From: Ruminococcus sp.
GTDB taxonomy: Bacteria > Bacillota > Clostridia > Oscillospirales > Ruminococcaceae
Assembly: GCA_021202895.1 (NCBI GenBank)
Contig: JAJQCE010000024.1
Coordinates: 57,910-121,909, forward strand
Direction: 5' to 3'
DNA: 64,000 nucleotides
Positions 20,108 to 29,001 of the stretch are shown here, one piece after another. Under the pieces are notes generated by a model. It had not been told where the DNA came from, ran no database searches, and saw only the letters and a list, made by a program, of their open reading frames with translations. How positions within the stretch are numbered: the first letter of the stretch is position 1; each line of letters starts with the position of its first letter. The position numbers and the translations under genes are program-made.

Positions 20108-21268
20108 TTAATCACCATTACCTGATGCGCTAGGATCAGACCAAGTTACTGTTGTTGTGGTGTTAGCCACTTTCGTTTCATCATCTGCATCTTTAACAAT
20201 GATTCCCTCTTCATTCACATAGACTTTATTATTATCATCAATCGATGCTTCATATCCCCATCCTAGAGCGTTTACAGCCTCTGTACTAACTTCGCCAACT
20301 CCGTTTTCTCCAACGTTTTCTGTAACAGCCTGTGCACTAGCAAGAGCTACATTCAGATCATAAGTAAATGAAGTATAAGCTTCAGCAGTAACGTCATCAT
20401 CAAGCTCCATAGCTTTTACAAGCAGCTCAGATGTTTCACCTGCGCCAAGAACGTGGTTGTAGTAGAATGTCCACGTGTCAGTGTCATAAACCGCTGTCCA
20501 GTTATCTTTATAATCATCGTCAAGATAAATGTTAATTACGATGTCGTCAGCAGTTGAACTTGTATCAGTACCAGCATATGTAGCCGTGATGTACCAGCCT
20601 GTACTTGCATTACCTAAAATTGTAGAACTGAAAGTGATTGTAGCATTATCAACCGTTTTCTCAACAGCATAACTAGCTGTATATGTGCCTTCACTTTCAC
20701 TGATAGAGCTTACTTTGTAATAGATATTATCATCTGCATCATAATAATACCCTACATAAGTACCATCCGAACGCTCAAAAACATACAACCCTGTTGTTGA
20801 AGGTGTATAATCCTCAGAAGAAACAGTATTGTCAGTAATTGTTTCACCTGCCGCATAAACAAGCTGTCCGCCCGCCTGAAGCGAGGTTACCTCATCAGAA
20901 GTAAGCGTCACGTAAGTATCAGACCCATTTGCACTTGGAATATCTGTTGATGTACTTTCATACGTCAAGCTTAATGTATCCGTCAGTTCAACCTTAACAA
21001 ATGCCGCAACATTTCCTGTGTTTACTGCCGCAACTTCCTTTGTGATAGTCTGTCCCGGAGTCCACTGCTCGGGCGGTGTGAAATCTTCAGTAATTGATAC
21101 GCCGTAGCTGCTCGACGCACTAAGCTCGTTGACTACCGTGTCCTCTGATGTAAACCAAGCGAACGTGCCGCCGATTGCAATTAAAGCGGCGAGAATAACA
21201 GACGCCACCAACGCCCTTTTCTGCTTGGCATTTTTCTTTTTGTTCTGTGTAGTTGTTGTACTTGTCAT
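20108..21268 (-). CDS. TasA/camelysin-like exported protein
   Basis: ALIAIGGTFAWFTSEDTVVNELSASSSYGVSI SipW-cognate signal pattern. Confidence 0.78.
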   Translation of the reverse strand: MTSTTTTQNKKKNAKQKRALVASVILAALIAIGGTFAWFTSEDTVVNELSASSSYGVSITEDFTPPEQWTPGQTITKEVAAVNTGNVAAFVKVELTDTLSLTYESTSTDIPSANGSDTYVTLTSDEVTSLQAGGQLVYAAGETITDNTVSSEDYTPSTTGLYVFERSDGTYVGYYYDADDNIYYKVSSISESEGTYTASYAVEKTVDNATITFSSTILGNASTGWYITATYAGTDTSSTADDIVINIYLDDDYKDNWTAVYDTDTWTFYYNHVLGAGETSELLVKAMELDDDVTAEAYTSFTYDLNVALASAQAVTENVGENGVGEVSTEAVNALGWGYEASIDDNNKVYVNEEGIIVKDADDETKVANTTTTVTWSDPSASGNGD

Positions 21269-21322
21269 AATTCAAAACTCCTTTTTATAATATCTATATT
21301 TAAACGCCGAGAATGCGTTAAT

Positions 21323-21967
21323 TTACTTATTTTCAGACTGCTCCTCGACAGCCTTTTTTCCTTTATTCTCAGACGGTTCAAGATAAATCCTAAGCAGCCT
21401 AAAGAAGATAAATATCAAAACAATAATCGCAATTACAAAATACCATCTTAGCTGAACAAATTTGATTATGTAGCCCAGCTTCGGAATACTAAACGTAACC
21501 TTGCCGATAACCCTGCTCTCGTCAAGCAAAAAGCCGTCCTCGTCCTCGTTAGCGTCGCCCTTTGTTGTAAAGCAGGTAACGCCCGTGCCCTCGTAGTCGT
21601 CAAACTTCTACGTAACTCTATGCGTAAGATAAGTATCGTAATCGCTCGACGGATTAAAGGTAATAACATCGTCAACCTCAATCTCGTCCGCATCGCAAAC
21701 CCTTACGATAACCAAATCCCCCACCGAAAGCTCAGGCTCCATCGAGGGAGTAAGAACCGTGTAGTAACGGTAGCCGAAAATCGACTTGTCATTGCTCCTG
21801 TCAGCCGCAAATATCAAAGCCGCAATGATAATGCAAATCGCCAGCAAATAAATGAAGATATTTCTAAAAACCCTCAAGACAGCCAACCCGACAGCCTTAC
21901 CGCTGTGCGAATCACCCTCGACCGCCGTTTCCTTAACCTCATCACTCATCTCGGTAAAGCTCACCAC
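21323..21967 (-). pseudogene. SipW-type signal peptidase interrupted by one in-frame TAG
   Basis: Frame reads ...TPSMEPELSVGDLVIV...TYLTHRVT-TAG-KFDDYEGTGVTCFTTKGDANEDEDGFLLDESRVIGKVTFSIPKLG...; same frame on both sides of the stop at 21608-21610. Confidence 0.85.
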
Positions 21968-22010
21968 TTTCCTTTTGCTCCATTTTTATATCTGTATGTA
22001 AATCTTAGAG

Positions 22011-22955
22011 TTAGTCATCTTCGTCATCTGTGCCATCATCAGTGGTTTCCGTAGCCTCTTCCGTTGCCGCTGTAGCAGTTGTCGCTTGTACGAGCGAGCT
22101 GTTTTCATCAATTGAAACATTACTCCAACGAGCGTCAACCGCACCGCCCTCCGTCTGAATCGCATCGGTAAGCACATCAATTTGTAGTGTGATGCCATAT
22201 TCTTCAAGGATTGCATACGTGTCACTTGAAATTGTAACGCTTGCTAAAAGCTGCTCGGTAGTATCTCCCGCCTCAACGGCAGTCTTGTAATAAAAATACC
22301 CATCAGCCGAGTTGTAGAACCAGTATTCAGACCAGCCATCAGCTAAAGTAAAGGTAACATCGCCGTTGGTGAAAGAAGTCGCCGTGCCATCTGCAAGCGA
22401 ATCTGAATCAGTTACCGCTGTGAGCTCATCAAAAGATTCAAGCCCATATTCCGCAGCATCACCCGATTGAATATCAACGTCAATTTCACTTGTAGATGTT
22501 TGAGTTTCACTATTTTCATCTTCATATTCGCTTGTAGTTGTAAGCGTTGTCACATATCTGGGAACTAAAGCAACACGAACGTAGGATTTAACGTAATTGC
22601 TGTCAGCAGCGCTAGTTGTCGTAATCTCAACAGGCTTTGAAGCCGTATAAGATACAACCTCAGACCCGTTTTCATCAGACGAAGTGTCCTCCGACCAAGT
22701 TACGGTATTAGTTTTTTCCGTTATATCAGCATATGAAGATGAGTCAATTCCGCTCTCCGTTACCGCAACCTCAATCTCCGCAGGCGTGAAGCTGTTAGTC
22801 GCCGACTTATTAACTTTGGTGTCGCTGTTTGCAAAAACCGAAAGCACGCAGGCAACCGCAAACGCAAGCAGTGCAACAATTATAATCGGGACTCTATATT
22901 TTTTAAATGTGCTAGTATTTTCCAAATCAGCGCCGTCCTTTCTTTTCCAAATCAT
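22011..22955 (-). CDS. SipW-dependent exported protein, first gene of fibre locus
   Basis: Signal anchor with ACVLSVFANSDTKVNKSATNSFTPAEIEV; an alternative TTG start near 22925 has a better RBS (AAAGGA). Confidence 0.65.
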   Translation of the reverse strand: MIWKRKDGADLENTSTFKKYRVPIIIVALLAFAVACVLSVFANSDTKVNKSATNSFTPAEIEVAVTESGIDSSSYADITEKTNTVTWSEDTSSDENGSEVVSYTASKPVEITTTSAADSNYVKSYVRVALVPRYVTTLTTTSEYEDENSETQTSTSEIDVDIQSGDAAEYGLESFDELTAVTDSDSLADGTATSFTNGDVTFTLADGWSEYWFYNSADGYFYYKTAVEAGDTTEQLLASVTISSDTYAILEEYGITLQIDVLTDAIQTEGGAVDARWSNVSIDENSSLVQATTATAATEEATETTDDGTDDEDD

Positions 22956-23009
22956 CAGACGCTAAAAAAGTCATTTCAAAATTTCACATCATATTTCACT
23001 ATCAAAAAA

Positions 23010-23049
23010 ATTATACACCATTTATTCAACTTTGTCAACCCCCCCCCCC
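23010..23049 (-). promoter_or_regulatory. Consensus promoter with adjacent poly-G(11) tract
   Basis: Minus strand G11-TTGACA-N17-TATAAT; C-run at 23039-23049, -35 at 23033-23038, -10 at 23010-23015. Confidence 0.85.
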
Positions 23050-23276
23050 TTAAAAAAAATCATTTAATCAGTCAAAATTCATCATTTTCAATAAATTCTC
23101 CGCCTAAAAACTGTTGGATTTGCACAGTTTTTATATTAACAATTTCAAATGAAATTCATATCGTTACAAATATTCATTTTCCAAATCATTATTATCAAAT
23201 TTAAACTTATACAAATTAAACCCATTTTTCCTATTTAAACCCATTTTGCTCAAAATACAATTTTTTTGTTGTAGCC

Positions 23277-23549
23277 CTCTTGACAAATGCAAAAAAATGT
23301 GGTATAATAAAAGTATGATGTCTCCCGTCTCTTAGGCGGCGGGTGCCATTCTGACTTTCAGTAGGGGATATAATCCCCTACTGAAACCCAGCGGAGCTGG
23401 TAAGAACATGGTAAGAACATTTTTTTGGACGAAACTAATGTTCTTACAAGTTCCGTGCGGAACAAAAGTTACTTACGCTCCGAACTTTTATTGCAAGCGT
23501 TCGCAATCAAGCTTAAGCAAGCTTAGCTTGCCTTGCTCCGCTTTAAATA
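23277..23549 (+). repeat. Promoter-bearing hairpin-rich repeat element, copy 1
   Basis: CTCTTGACAA...TATAATAAAAGTATGATGTC...GCTTTAAATA; near-identical inverted copy at 29831-30092. Confidence 0.88.
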
Positions 23550-23559
23550 GATGTGCAAT

Positions 23560-23641
23560 GCGGGTGTGGTGAAATTGGCAGACACGCAAGATTTAGGTTC
23601 TTGTGCCATATGGTGTGCAGGTTCAAGTCCTGTCACCCGCA
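23560..23641 (+). tRNA. tRNA-Leu(TAG)
   Basis: GCGGGTG/CACCCGC acceptor, TTTAGGT anticodon loop, GGTTCAAGTCC T-arm. Confidence 0.92.
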
Positions 23642-23644
23642 TGA

Positions 23645-23681
23645 AAAAGCTCCGTGGCAACTCGCCAAGGAGCTTTATTTT
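23645..23681 (+). terminator. Intrinsic terminator of tRNA-Leu
   Basis: AAAGCTCC...GGAGCTTT then T-rich tract. Confidence 0.7.
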
Positions 23682-25072
23682 TAAACCCTTTCAAGCTCTT
23701 CCTTATGCTCCTCACGCTCAGTTTTAATCGGCTTCTCGTCAACGCCCTCAGTAGCGTCAGGCACAAAAACAATCTTAATAGTCATGAGAATCAGCTTAAA
23801 ATCAAGCCTCAGCGACTGCCTTTCAATGTACATCAAATCCAGCTTCAGCTTGTCATAAGGAGTAGTATTATACTTTCCCATAACCTGCGCATAGCCCGTA
23901 AGCCCTGCCTTAACCTTAAGTCTGTAGCGAAACTCTGGCATATCCTTTTCATACTCAGCCGCCAGCTGCGGACGCTCAGGGCGAGGTCCCACAAACGACA
24001 TATCCCCCTTAAGCACATTAAAAAGCTGCGGCAGTTCGTCAAAGCGAATCTTGCGGATAATTTTGCCCACAGGCGTGATTCTGTCGTCATTTTTCCCCGC
24101 AAGCTGCGCCCCATTCTTTTCAGCGTCAACAATCATACTGCGAAATTTATGTACCTTAAAAATTCGTCCGTTTTCCGTCAGTCTTTCCTGCGAATACAGC
24201 ACTGGACCGCGGTCATAAAGCTTAATTGCCAGTGCGGTAATAAGCATAAACGGCGAAGCAATAACCGACAGCACCACAGAAAAGAGAACGTCCATTCCCC
24301 TCTTGATAACATGCTGCTCAAACGAAAGTCCGTCATTTCTGCAAAGCAAAAGCGGTGTGTCAAACAAATTGCACTCGTCCGCTCCCCTGACTAAAATGTC
24401 CGAAAGCTTAGGATTCAGATAGGTGCGCACATTATTTTCAAAGGTGAATTTCATAAGCTGATTTTTCAGCTTGCTGGGAATATCGCTGATAATCACAGCC
24501 TCATGCTCCAAAATCCGCTCCTTTATAAGCTCTATATCCTCGTCACAGCTGATAGACTCGTTTATTATGTACTTATCAACCCTGCTGCTCATTTTCTTGA
24601 CTAAATACTGTGCGCTTCGATTGCCGTAGACTATAATCATCTTTCTGGGCGGATAAATGCACTCAAACAGCTTTGTAAAAAGCAGACACCAGACAATAGC
24701 AATTACAATCTCCGCAGCGGTTAGACCAAGCAGCGGCATAATTGAAAGCCGTCCTCGTCCTATAAGGCTGATCTCTAAAAAGGTAATCGCATTTGTAAGA
24801 AGTATACCCAGCGTCTGAGAGCCAATAAGGCTCCCCGCCTTTAAATAACCCAGCCTGAATGCGCTAAAGCTGTTTGCGCTCAGCACATATACAAAGACAT
24901 AGATGACAACCATCAATATATTTCCATAATACCAGAATGGGTCGTTCATCTCACTGTTATAGGATGAATACCATATAACGGAAAATCCATATCCGAACAG
25001 TACAATTATAAGAAACGATGAAAAGAAAGTAATCAGTCTCTTAAATTGATCTCTGTTTTTATTTCTCATCAA
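23681..25072 (-). CDS. Exopolysaccharide polyprenyl glycosylphosphotransferase (initiating sugar transferase)
   Basis: KRGMDVLFSVVLSVIASPFM, KVHKFRSMIVDAEKNG, RKIRFDELPQLFNVLKGDMSFVGPRPERP. Confidence 0.93.
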   Translation of the reverse strand: MMRNKNRDQFKRLITFFSSFLIIVLFGYGFSVIWYSSYNSEMNDPFWYYGNILMVVIYVFVYVLSANSFSAFRLGYLKAGSLIGSQTLGILLTNAITFLEISLIGRGRLSIMPLLGLTAAEIVIAIVWCLLFTKLFECIYPPRKMIIVYGNRSAQYLVKKMSSRVDKYIINESISCDEDIELIKERILEHEAVIISDIPSKLKNQLMKFTFENNVRTYLNPKLSDILVRGADECNLFDTPLLLCRNDGLSFEQHVIKRGMDVLFSVVLSVIASPFMLITALAIKLYDRGPVLYSQERLTENGRIFKVHKFRSMIVDAEKNGAQLAGKNDDRITPVGKIIRKIRFDELPQLFNVLKGDMSFVGPRPERPQLAAEYEKDMPEFRYRLKVKAGLTGYAQVMGKYNTTPYDKLKLDLMYIERQSLRLDFKLILMTIKIVFVPDATEGVDEKPIKTEREEHKEELERV

Positions 25073-25114
25073 TCACTTACATCCTTTCAAATTCGGTGCT
25101 TTATGCACTATAGA

Positions 25115-25168
25115 GCATCTGACAAAAGCTGTTGCTGTGCAAATGCGGCAAAGCCTTGCGTCAGATGT
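25115..25168 (+). repeat. Short palindromic motif with GCTGTGCARATGC core, copy A
   Basis: CATCTGAC...GTCAGATG stem; core resembles copy B at 55604-55646. Confidence 0.5.
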
Positions 25169-25429
25169 GCGGCAAGATGTCCTTTATACAGTATATCACA
25201 TTTTTAAAAGATAATCAAGTATTTTTTTATGGATTTGTTTTTTCCTTTTTAAATAAACCATTTTTATCACAAAGCACAGCTAATTTTTTTAGAAAATTTT
25301 TCCTTTTATTTTTCTATTTTTTGGAAGTTATTAACTGAATATGCATGCAATAGTAATTTCAGCAAGCAAAAAATACGCTAAAAAGCACCTCTGAATCCTG
25401 CGAGGTGCTTGTGATTTTATTCCTTATCA

Positions 25430-26770
25430 TCATTTTTTTACGGCGAAAAGCTTTTTGAGAAGCTTTACTCCCTTAGACTGGCTGTCTGACTGTCCGTCAT
25501 TTTCCTGCCCGTCAGGCTTATCCGAAGCCTCCTCTTTATATTCGTCAGCTTCATCATTGTCATCCGCAGCCGCACCGCCCGAATCTGTAGCTTTAGCAGG
25601 CATAAGCGAGGTCTTGCCGTGCTTTTCGAGCCTGTTATATACAAACTTCTTGACAATATCGTAAATGACTGCAAAGAGCGGAACGCCTATAATCATACCG
25701 ACAACACCCATTATCCCGCCGAAGAATAGTATTGCGAAAAGAATCCAAAAAGCCGACATTTTTGTAGTGCTGCCCATACATCTAGGTCCTATAATATTGC
25801 CGTCAATCTGCTGTAAAACGAGTATAAAGATTATAAACCATATTACCTTTCTAGGCTCGATAACTAAAATCAGCAGTGCGGACGGTATTGCGCCTATAAA
25901 GGGTCCGAAAAACGGAATTATATTTGTCACTCCGACAATAACGCTTATAAGCACGGCGTCCTGATAATTCATTATGCTAAGGACAACAAAGCAAATTATC
26001 CCTATTATCATCGAATCAAGTACCTTGCCTCTTAAAAAGCCGCTGAACATCTTATCGGCATAGAGAATCTCATCATACACCATATCAGCCGTCTTTGACG
26101 GAAAAAGCGCATAGATAAGCATTTTTCCTTGACGTGCAAAGGTTCTGCGTGAAATGAGAAAATATATAGAAATTATAAATCCGATTACTACATTGAGCAA
26201 AAACTGGAGAATCACTCCTATACCGCTTCCGACTCCGCTGAGCATAGGCTGAATCGTCTGCATTGAGGTAGTCAGATCGGCGGTGAGATCCTCAAGGCGC
26301 TCATACACAACGTCAACCGCATTCATCATATAGCGTTTAACATCAGGATATGCTTCAAGCTTCTCATTTGCCCACGCTATAAAATTCACTATATAGTCAG
26401 GAACAGCCTTAACGATTGAAACCAAACTGTCAATTGTTGCAGGAACAATAAGCATTACAACTATCGCAAAAATCAGCAGTGCGGTCAGCGAGCTTAAGGT
26501 TATCGACAATCCGAACGCCCATTTTTTGCTTTTGGGCTTGTCCGGCAGCAGTCTGATAAACATATTTTCAAATTTATTGCAAAGCGGCGCTAAAAGATAA
26601 GCTAAAACTCCGCCGATTAAAAACGGCTGGAGAATATCCAGAATAGACTGAATTATACTTGCCAGTTCGCTTCTTTGGAATACAATATAAATCATAACCA
26701 TAGCAGCCGCAATAACGGCTATTGCGGTCAGACCTGCGGAAACGAATGGATTGTTGCGCTTTTGCTTCAT
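25430..26770 (-). CDS. AI-2E family transporter (PerM-like)
   Basis: Multi-TM; GVTNIIPFFGPFIGAIPSALLIL and QQIDGNIIGPRCMGSTTKMSAFWILFAILFFGGIMGVVGMIIGVPLFAV. Confidence 0.9.
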   Translation of the reverse strand: MKQKRNNPFVSAGLTAIAVIAAAMVMIYIVFQRSELASIIQSILDILQPFLIGGVLAYLLAPLCNKFENMFIRLLPDKPKSKKWAFGLSITLSSLTALLIFAIVVMLIVPATIDSLVSIVKAVPDYIVNFIAWANEKLEAYPDVKRYMMNAVDVVYERLEDLTADLTTSMQTIQPMLSGVGSGIGVILQFLLNVVIGFIISIYFLISRRTFARQGKMLIYALFPSKTADMVYDEILYADKMFSGFLRGKVLDSMIIGIICFVVLSIMNYQDAVLISVIVGVTNIIPFFGPFIGAIPSALLILVIEPRKVIWFIIFILVLQQIDGNIIGPRCMGSTTKMSAFWILFAILFFGGIMGVVGMIIGVPLFAVIYDIVKKFVYNRLEKHGKTSLMPAKATDSGGAAADDNDEADEYKEEASDKPDGQENDGQSDSQSKGVKLLKKLFAVKK

Positions 26771-26932
26771 AAGTTATGCTCTCCTGACGAGTTGAATAAT
26801 TTTGCTTTTTTACTTTCAACAGAACTTCTATTTTTATTATACAATAAAATAAATTTTTAATCAACCCTTTTTATCAATATTTTTCAAAAAACGACGCAGA
26901 AGTTTTTCAACAGCATCTCTGCGCCGTCCTTT

Positions 26933-28654
26933 TTACCAGTACATTATAACAGGCGTGTCAAGCTCTACATTTTCATAGACATACTTTGCGGCGTTATACG
27001 GCATATTTATACAGCCATGTGAGCCGTAATTTACATAGCGTGTGCCGCCGAAGGAGGACTGCCATGTTGCATCATGAAGTCCGATGCCAATAGTCGAGAT
27101 ATTGTTCCAATAGGTAACAGGGGTTGACCATGTTTCGCCTGCGGAATTTGAGCCTGTGAGCGTCTTGTTAAGCTCCTTATACCACAGCTTATAAACTCCT
27201 GCCGGAGTATTTCTTTCCTCTGTGGGCTTGCCTGAAACTATATCACATTCATACTCAAGCTCGCCGTCTTTATAGTACCAAAAATGCTGCTCCTCCAAAT
27301 CAACCTCGCAGTATGTATCGCCTATATCATCGTCCGCCGTTCTTACATTGGCATTGCAGGTATAGGTATACTGTGAGTTTGGATTAACATAGTAGTACGG
27401 CTCAGTAGTTGCGGAAATACCGTCCTCTATCAAACCAACAAGCAATGCGCAGGTCTTTTCCTGATCAATCCACCAGCCATAGCAGCCGCTTCCCTGCTCA
27501 ACGGTAATTTCTCCTCTTGTCGTGGAATTAAAGGTTCTGTCCTTGCCGTAGGTATCGTACTCATCAGCCAGCTTCTCTACATACTCCATCGCCTTATCCT
27601 CGTCAACGGTATAGCCGTCAAGCGCATTGTCATTTTCAAAGGTAATCCAATCTATAACCTCGCTTCCGCTTAGTGTTTCAGTTGTGTATGTAAAATCAAA
27701 GGTAAATTCAACATTGTAAAGTGAATTAAGCTTTTCAAGCTCTTCAGCCAGGTCGTCAGCTGTAACCTCCGCCGATTTATAGCAATTACAGTTTTTAAGG
27801 CTTATCGAGTAATCGCCTCTGTCAAGAAAGCCATCGATAAAGTCATACAAATCCTCAACCTTATCCTCGTCAATTACCGTGCCTATAACCTCGTCCACAA
27901 TTTCAAAGCCGTCGTCGGTGCGCTGAATATAGGCGTTCTCAGGCTCAACTGCCTCATCCTGATTTGCAACGATTTTTTCATAAACAGCATCATAAAGCAG
28001 TTCTCTGTCGTAATCATATTTAACGGTAAAAGTGTAGTGCGTTTCTTCAGTTCTGGACTTATACCAGCCTGCATGGTCCTGACCGTTATAGAAATCCTCA
28101 ACGCTGTTTACGATATTATCCTCACCGTCAAGGCTAGTCATCTTAATCATAACCGTTTCGTCATCAGGAGTTATAATTGTAATTGAATCGGGAATATCAG
28201 AATCCTGTCTGACAAGCTCTGCTGCCTCCTCAGCGGTTTTTCCGCTTACGTCAGTATCATTTATATAGGTGTTATCAAGAAAAACTCCATCGTAAAGCGC
28301 CTTGCCGCTTTGATACCACATCACTGTACCTGTGATTGCTCCGCCGATAAGCAGCACAAAAACAACAAGACAAGCAATCAAAGTGCGCTGTCTACATTTC
28401 TTTTTACGGCGCTTAGCCTCCATTTCAGCTTTTTTGCGCTTTTTAGCCGAAGCACTCTTACGCTTTAAATTTGCAGTCGGTTGCTGTGCTTTAGGCGCAG
28501 CATATCTGCGTTCGGGATATGTAGCGCCAGAATCACGCCTCTTTTGTTCAGCCGTTTTAATGTCCTCATTGCTTTTAGTCATTACGCTGCCCGAAATTTT
28601 CTTAGCCATTTCCTCCTTGAAAAGCTGCTCATTTATATTTTTATTCTCAGCCAT
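26933..28654 (-). CDS. L,D-transpeptidase (YkuD) with peptidoglycan-binding region
   Basis: N-terminal TM; HDATWQSSFGGTRYVNYGSHGCINMP catalytic motif. Confidence 0.93.
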   Translation of the reverse strand: MAENKNINEQLFKEEMAKKISGSVMTKSNEDIKTAEQKRRDSGATYPERRYAAPKAQQPTANLKRKSASAKKRKKAEMEAKRRKKKCRQRTLIACLVVFVLLIGGAITGTVMWYQSGKALYDGVFLDNTYINDTDVSGKTAEEAAELVRQDSDIPDSITIITPDDETVMIKMTSLDGEDNIVNSVEDFYNGQDHAGWYKSRTEETHYTFTVKYDYDRELLYDAVYEKIVANQDEAVEPENAYIQRTDDGFEIVDEVIGTVIDEDKVEDLYDFIDGFLDRGDYSISLKNCNCYKSAEVTADDLAEELEKLNSLYNVEFTFDFTYTTETLSGSEVIDWITFENDNALDGYTVDEDKAMEYVEKLADEYDTYGKDRTFNSTTRGEITVEQGSGCYGWWIDQEKTCALLVGLIEDGISATTEPYYYVNPNSQYTYTCNANVRTADDDIGDTYCEVDLEEQHFWYYKDGELEYECDIVSGKPTEERNTPAGVYKLWYKELNKTLTGSNSAGETWSTPVTYWNNISTIGIGLHDATWQSSFGGTRYVNYGSHGCINMPYNAAKYVYENVELDTPVIMYW

Positions 28655-28772
28655 TTCTACTCTCCTATATCTATCAAAAAACCTTTTCTACTATTATTAT
28701 ACACTTTTTTATTACAAATTGCAAGCCCTTTTTCGGTAAAATCAGGCGATGCAAAAAAATTTCACAAAAAGA

Positions 28773-28958
28773 TTGACAAACTAGAATAAATGTGGTATAA
28801 TAAAAATGATAAGCTTAGTCTTATCGTATGGAAGTTCTAGACTTCTGTAAAAAGAGGTGCGTCCTACCGTATAAGTGGAAATCTTACAAGAGGTGCGTCC
28901 TACCGTATAAGTGGAAATCTTTAAAAAGGCTGTGGATTTTTTCACAGCCTTTAATTTT
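28773..28958 (+). ncRNA. Putative small RNA gene with tandem 33-nt repeat (promoter and terminator included)
   Basis: TTGACA-N17-TATAAT (28773-28801); 5' hairpins; two perfect copies of AGAGGTGCGTCCTACCGTATAAGTGGAAATCTT with 36-nt period; terminator AAAGGCTGTG...CACAGCCTTT. Confidence 0.75.
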
Positions 28959-29001
28959 GGCAAGCAAGGTGAAAATATGTTGCAGATTTTTGAAAAAGGG
29001 G

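Noticed and set aside
21608-21610. Genome-wide TAG recoding (pyrrolysine or stop reassignment) to explain the SipW amber codon
   Set aside because: TAG ends other genes here (e.g. 9836-10255 and 60107-61996), and no suppressor tRNA was seen in the window.
21466-22225. Overlapping Arg/Leu-rich minus-strand ORFs (75 and 79 aa)
   Set aside because: Alternate-frame readings of the SipW and fibre genes; biased composition.
23654-24394. 246-aa plus-strand ORF opposite the glycosyltransferase
   Set aside because: Fully antisense to a well-supported sugar transferase; low-complexity basic composition typical of shadow ORFs.
28853-28921. Two identical 33-nt repeats as a mini CRISPR array
   Set aside because: Only 3 nt separate the copies, so there is no spacer; promoter and terminator favour an sRNA gene, and no cas genes are present.
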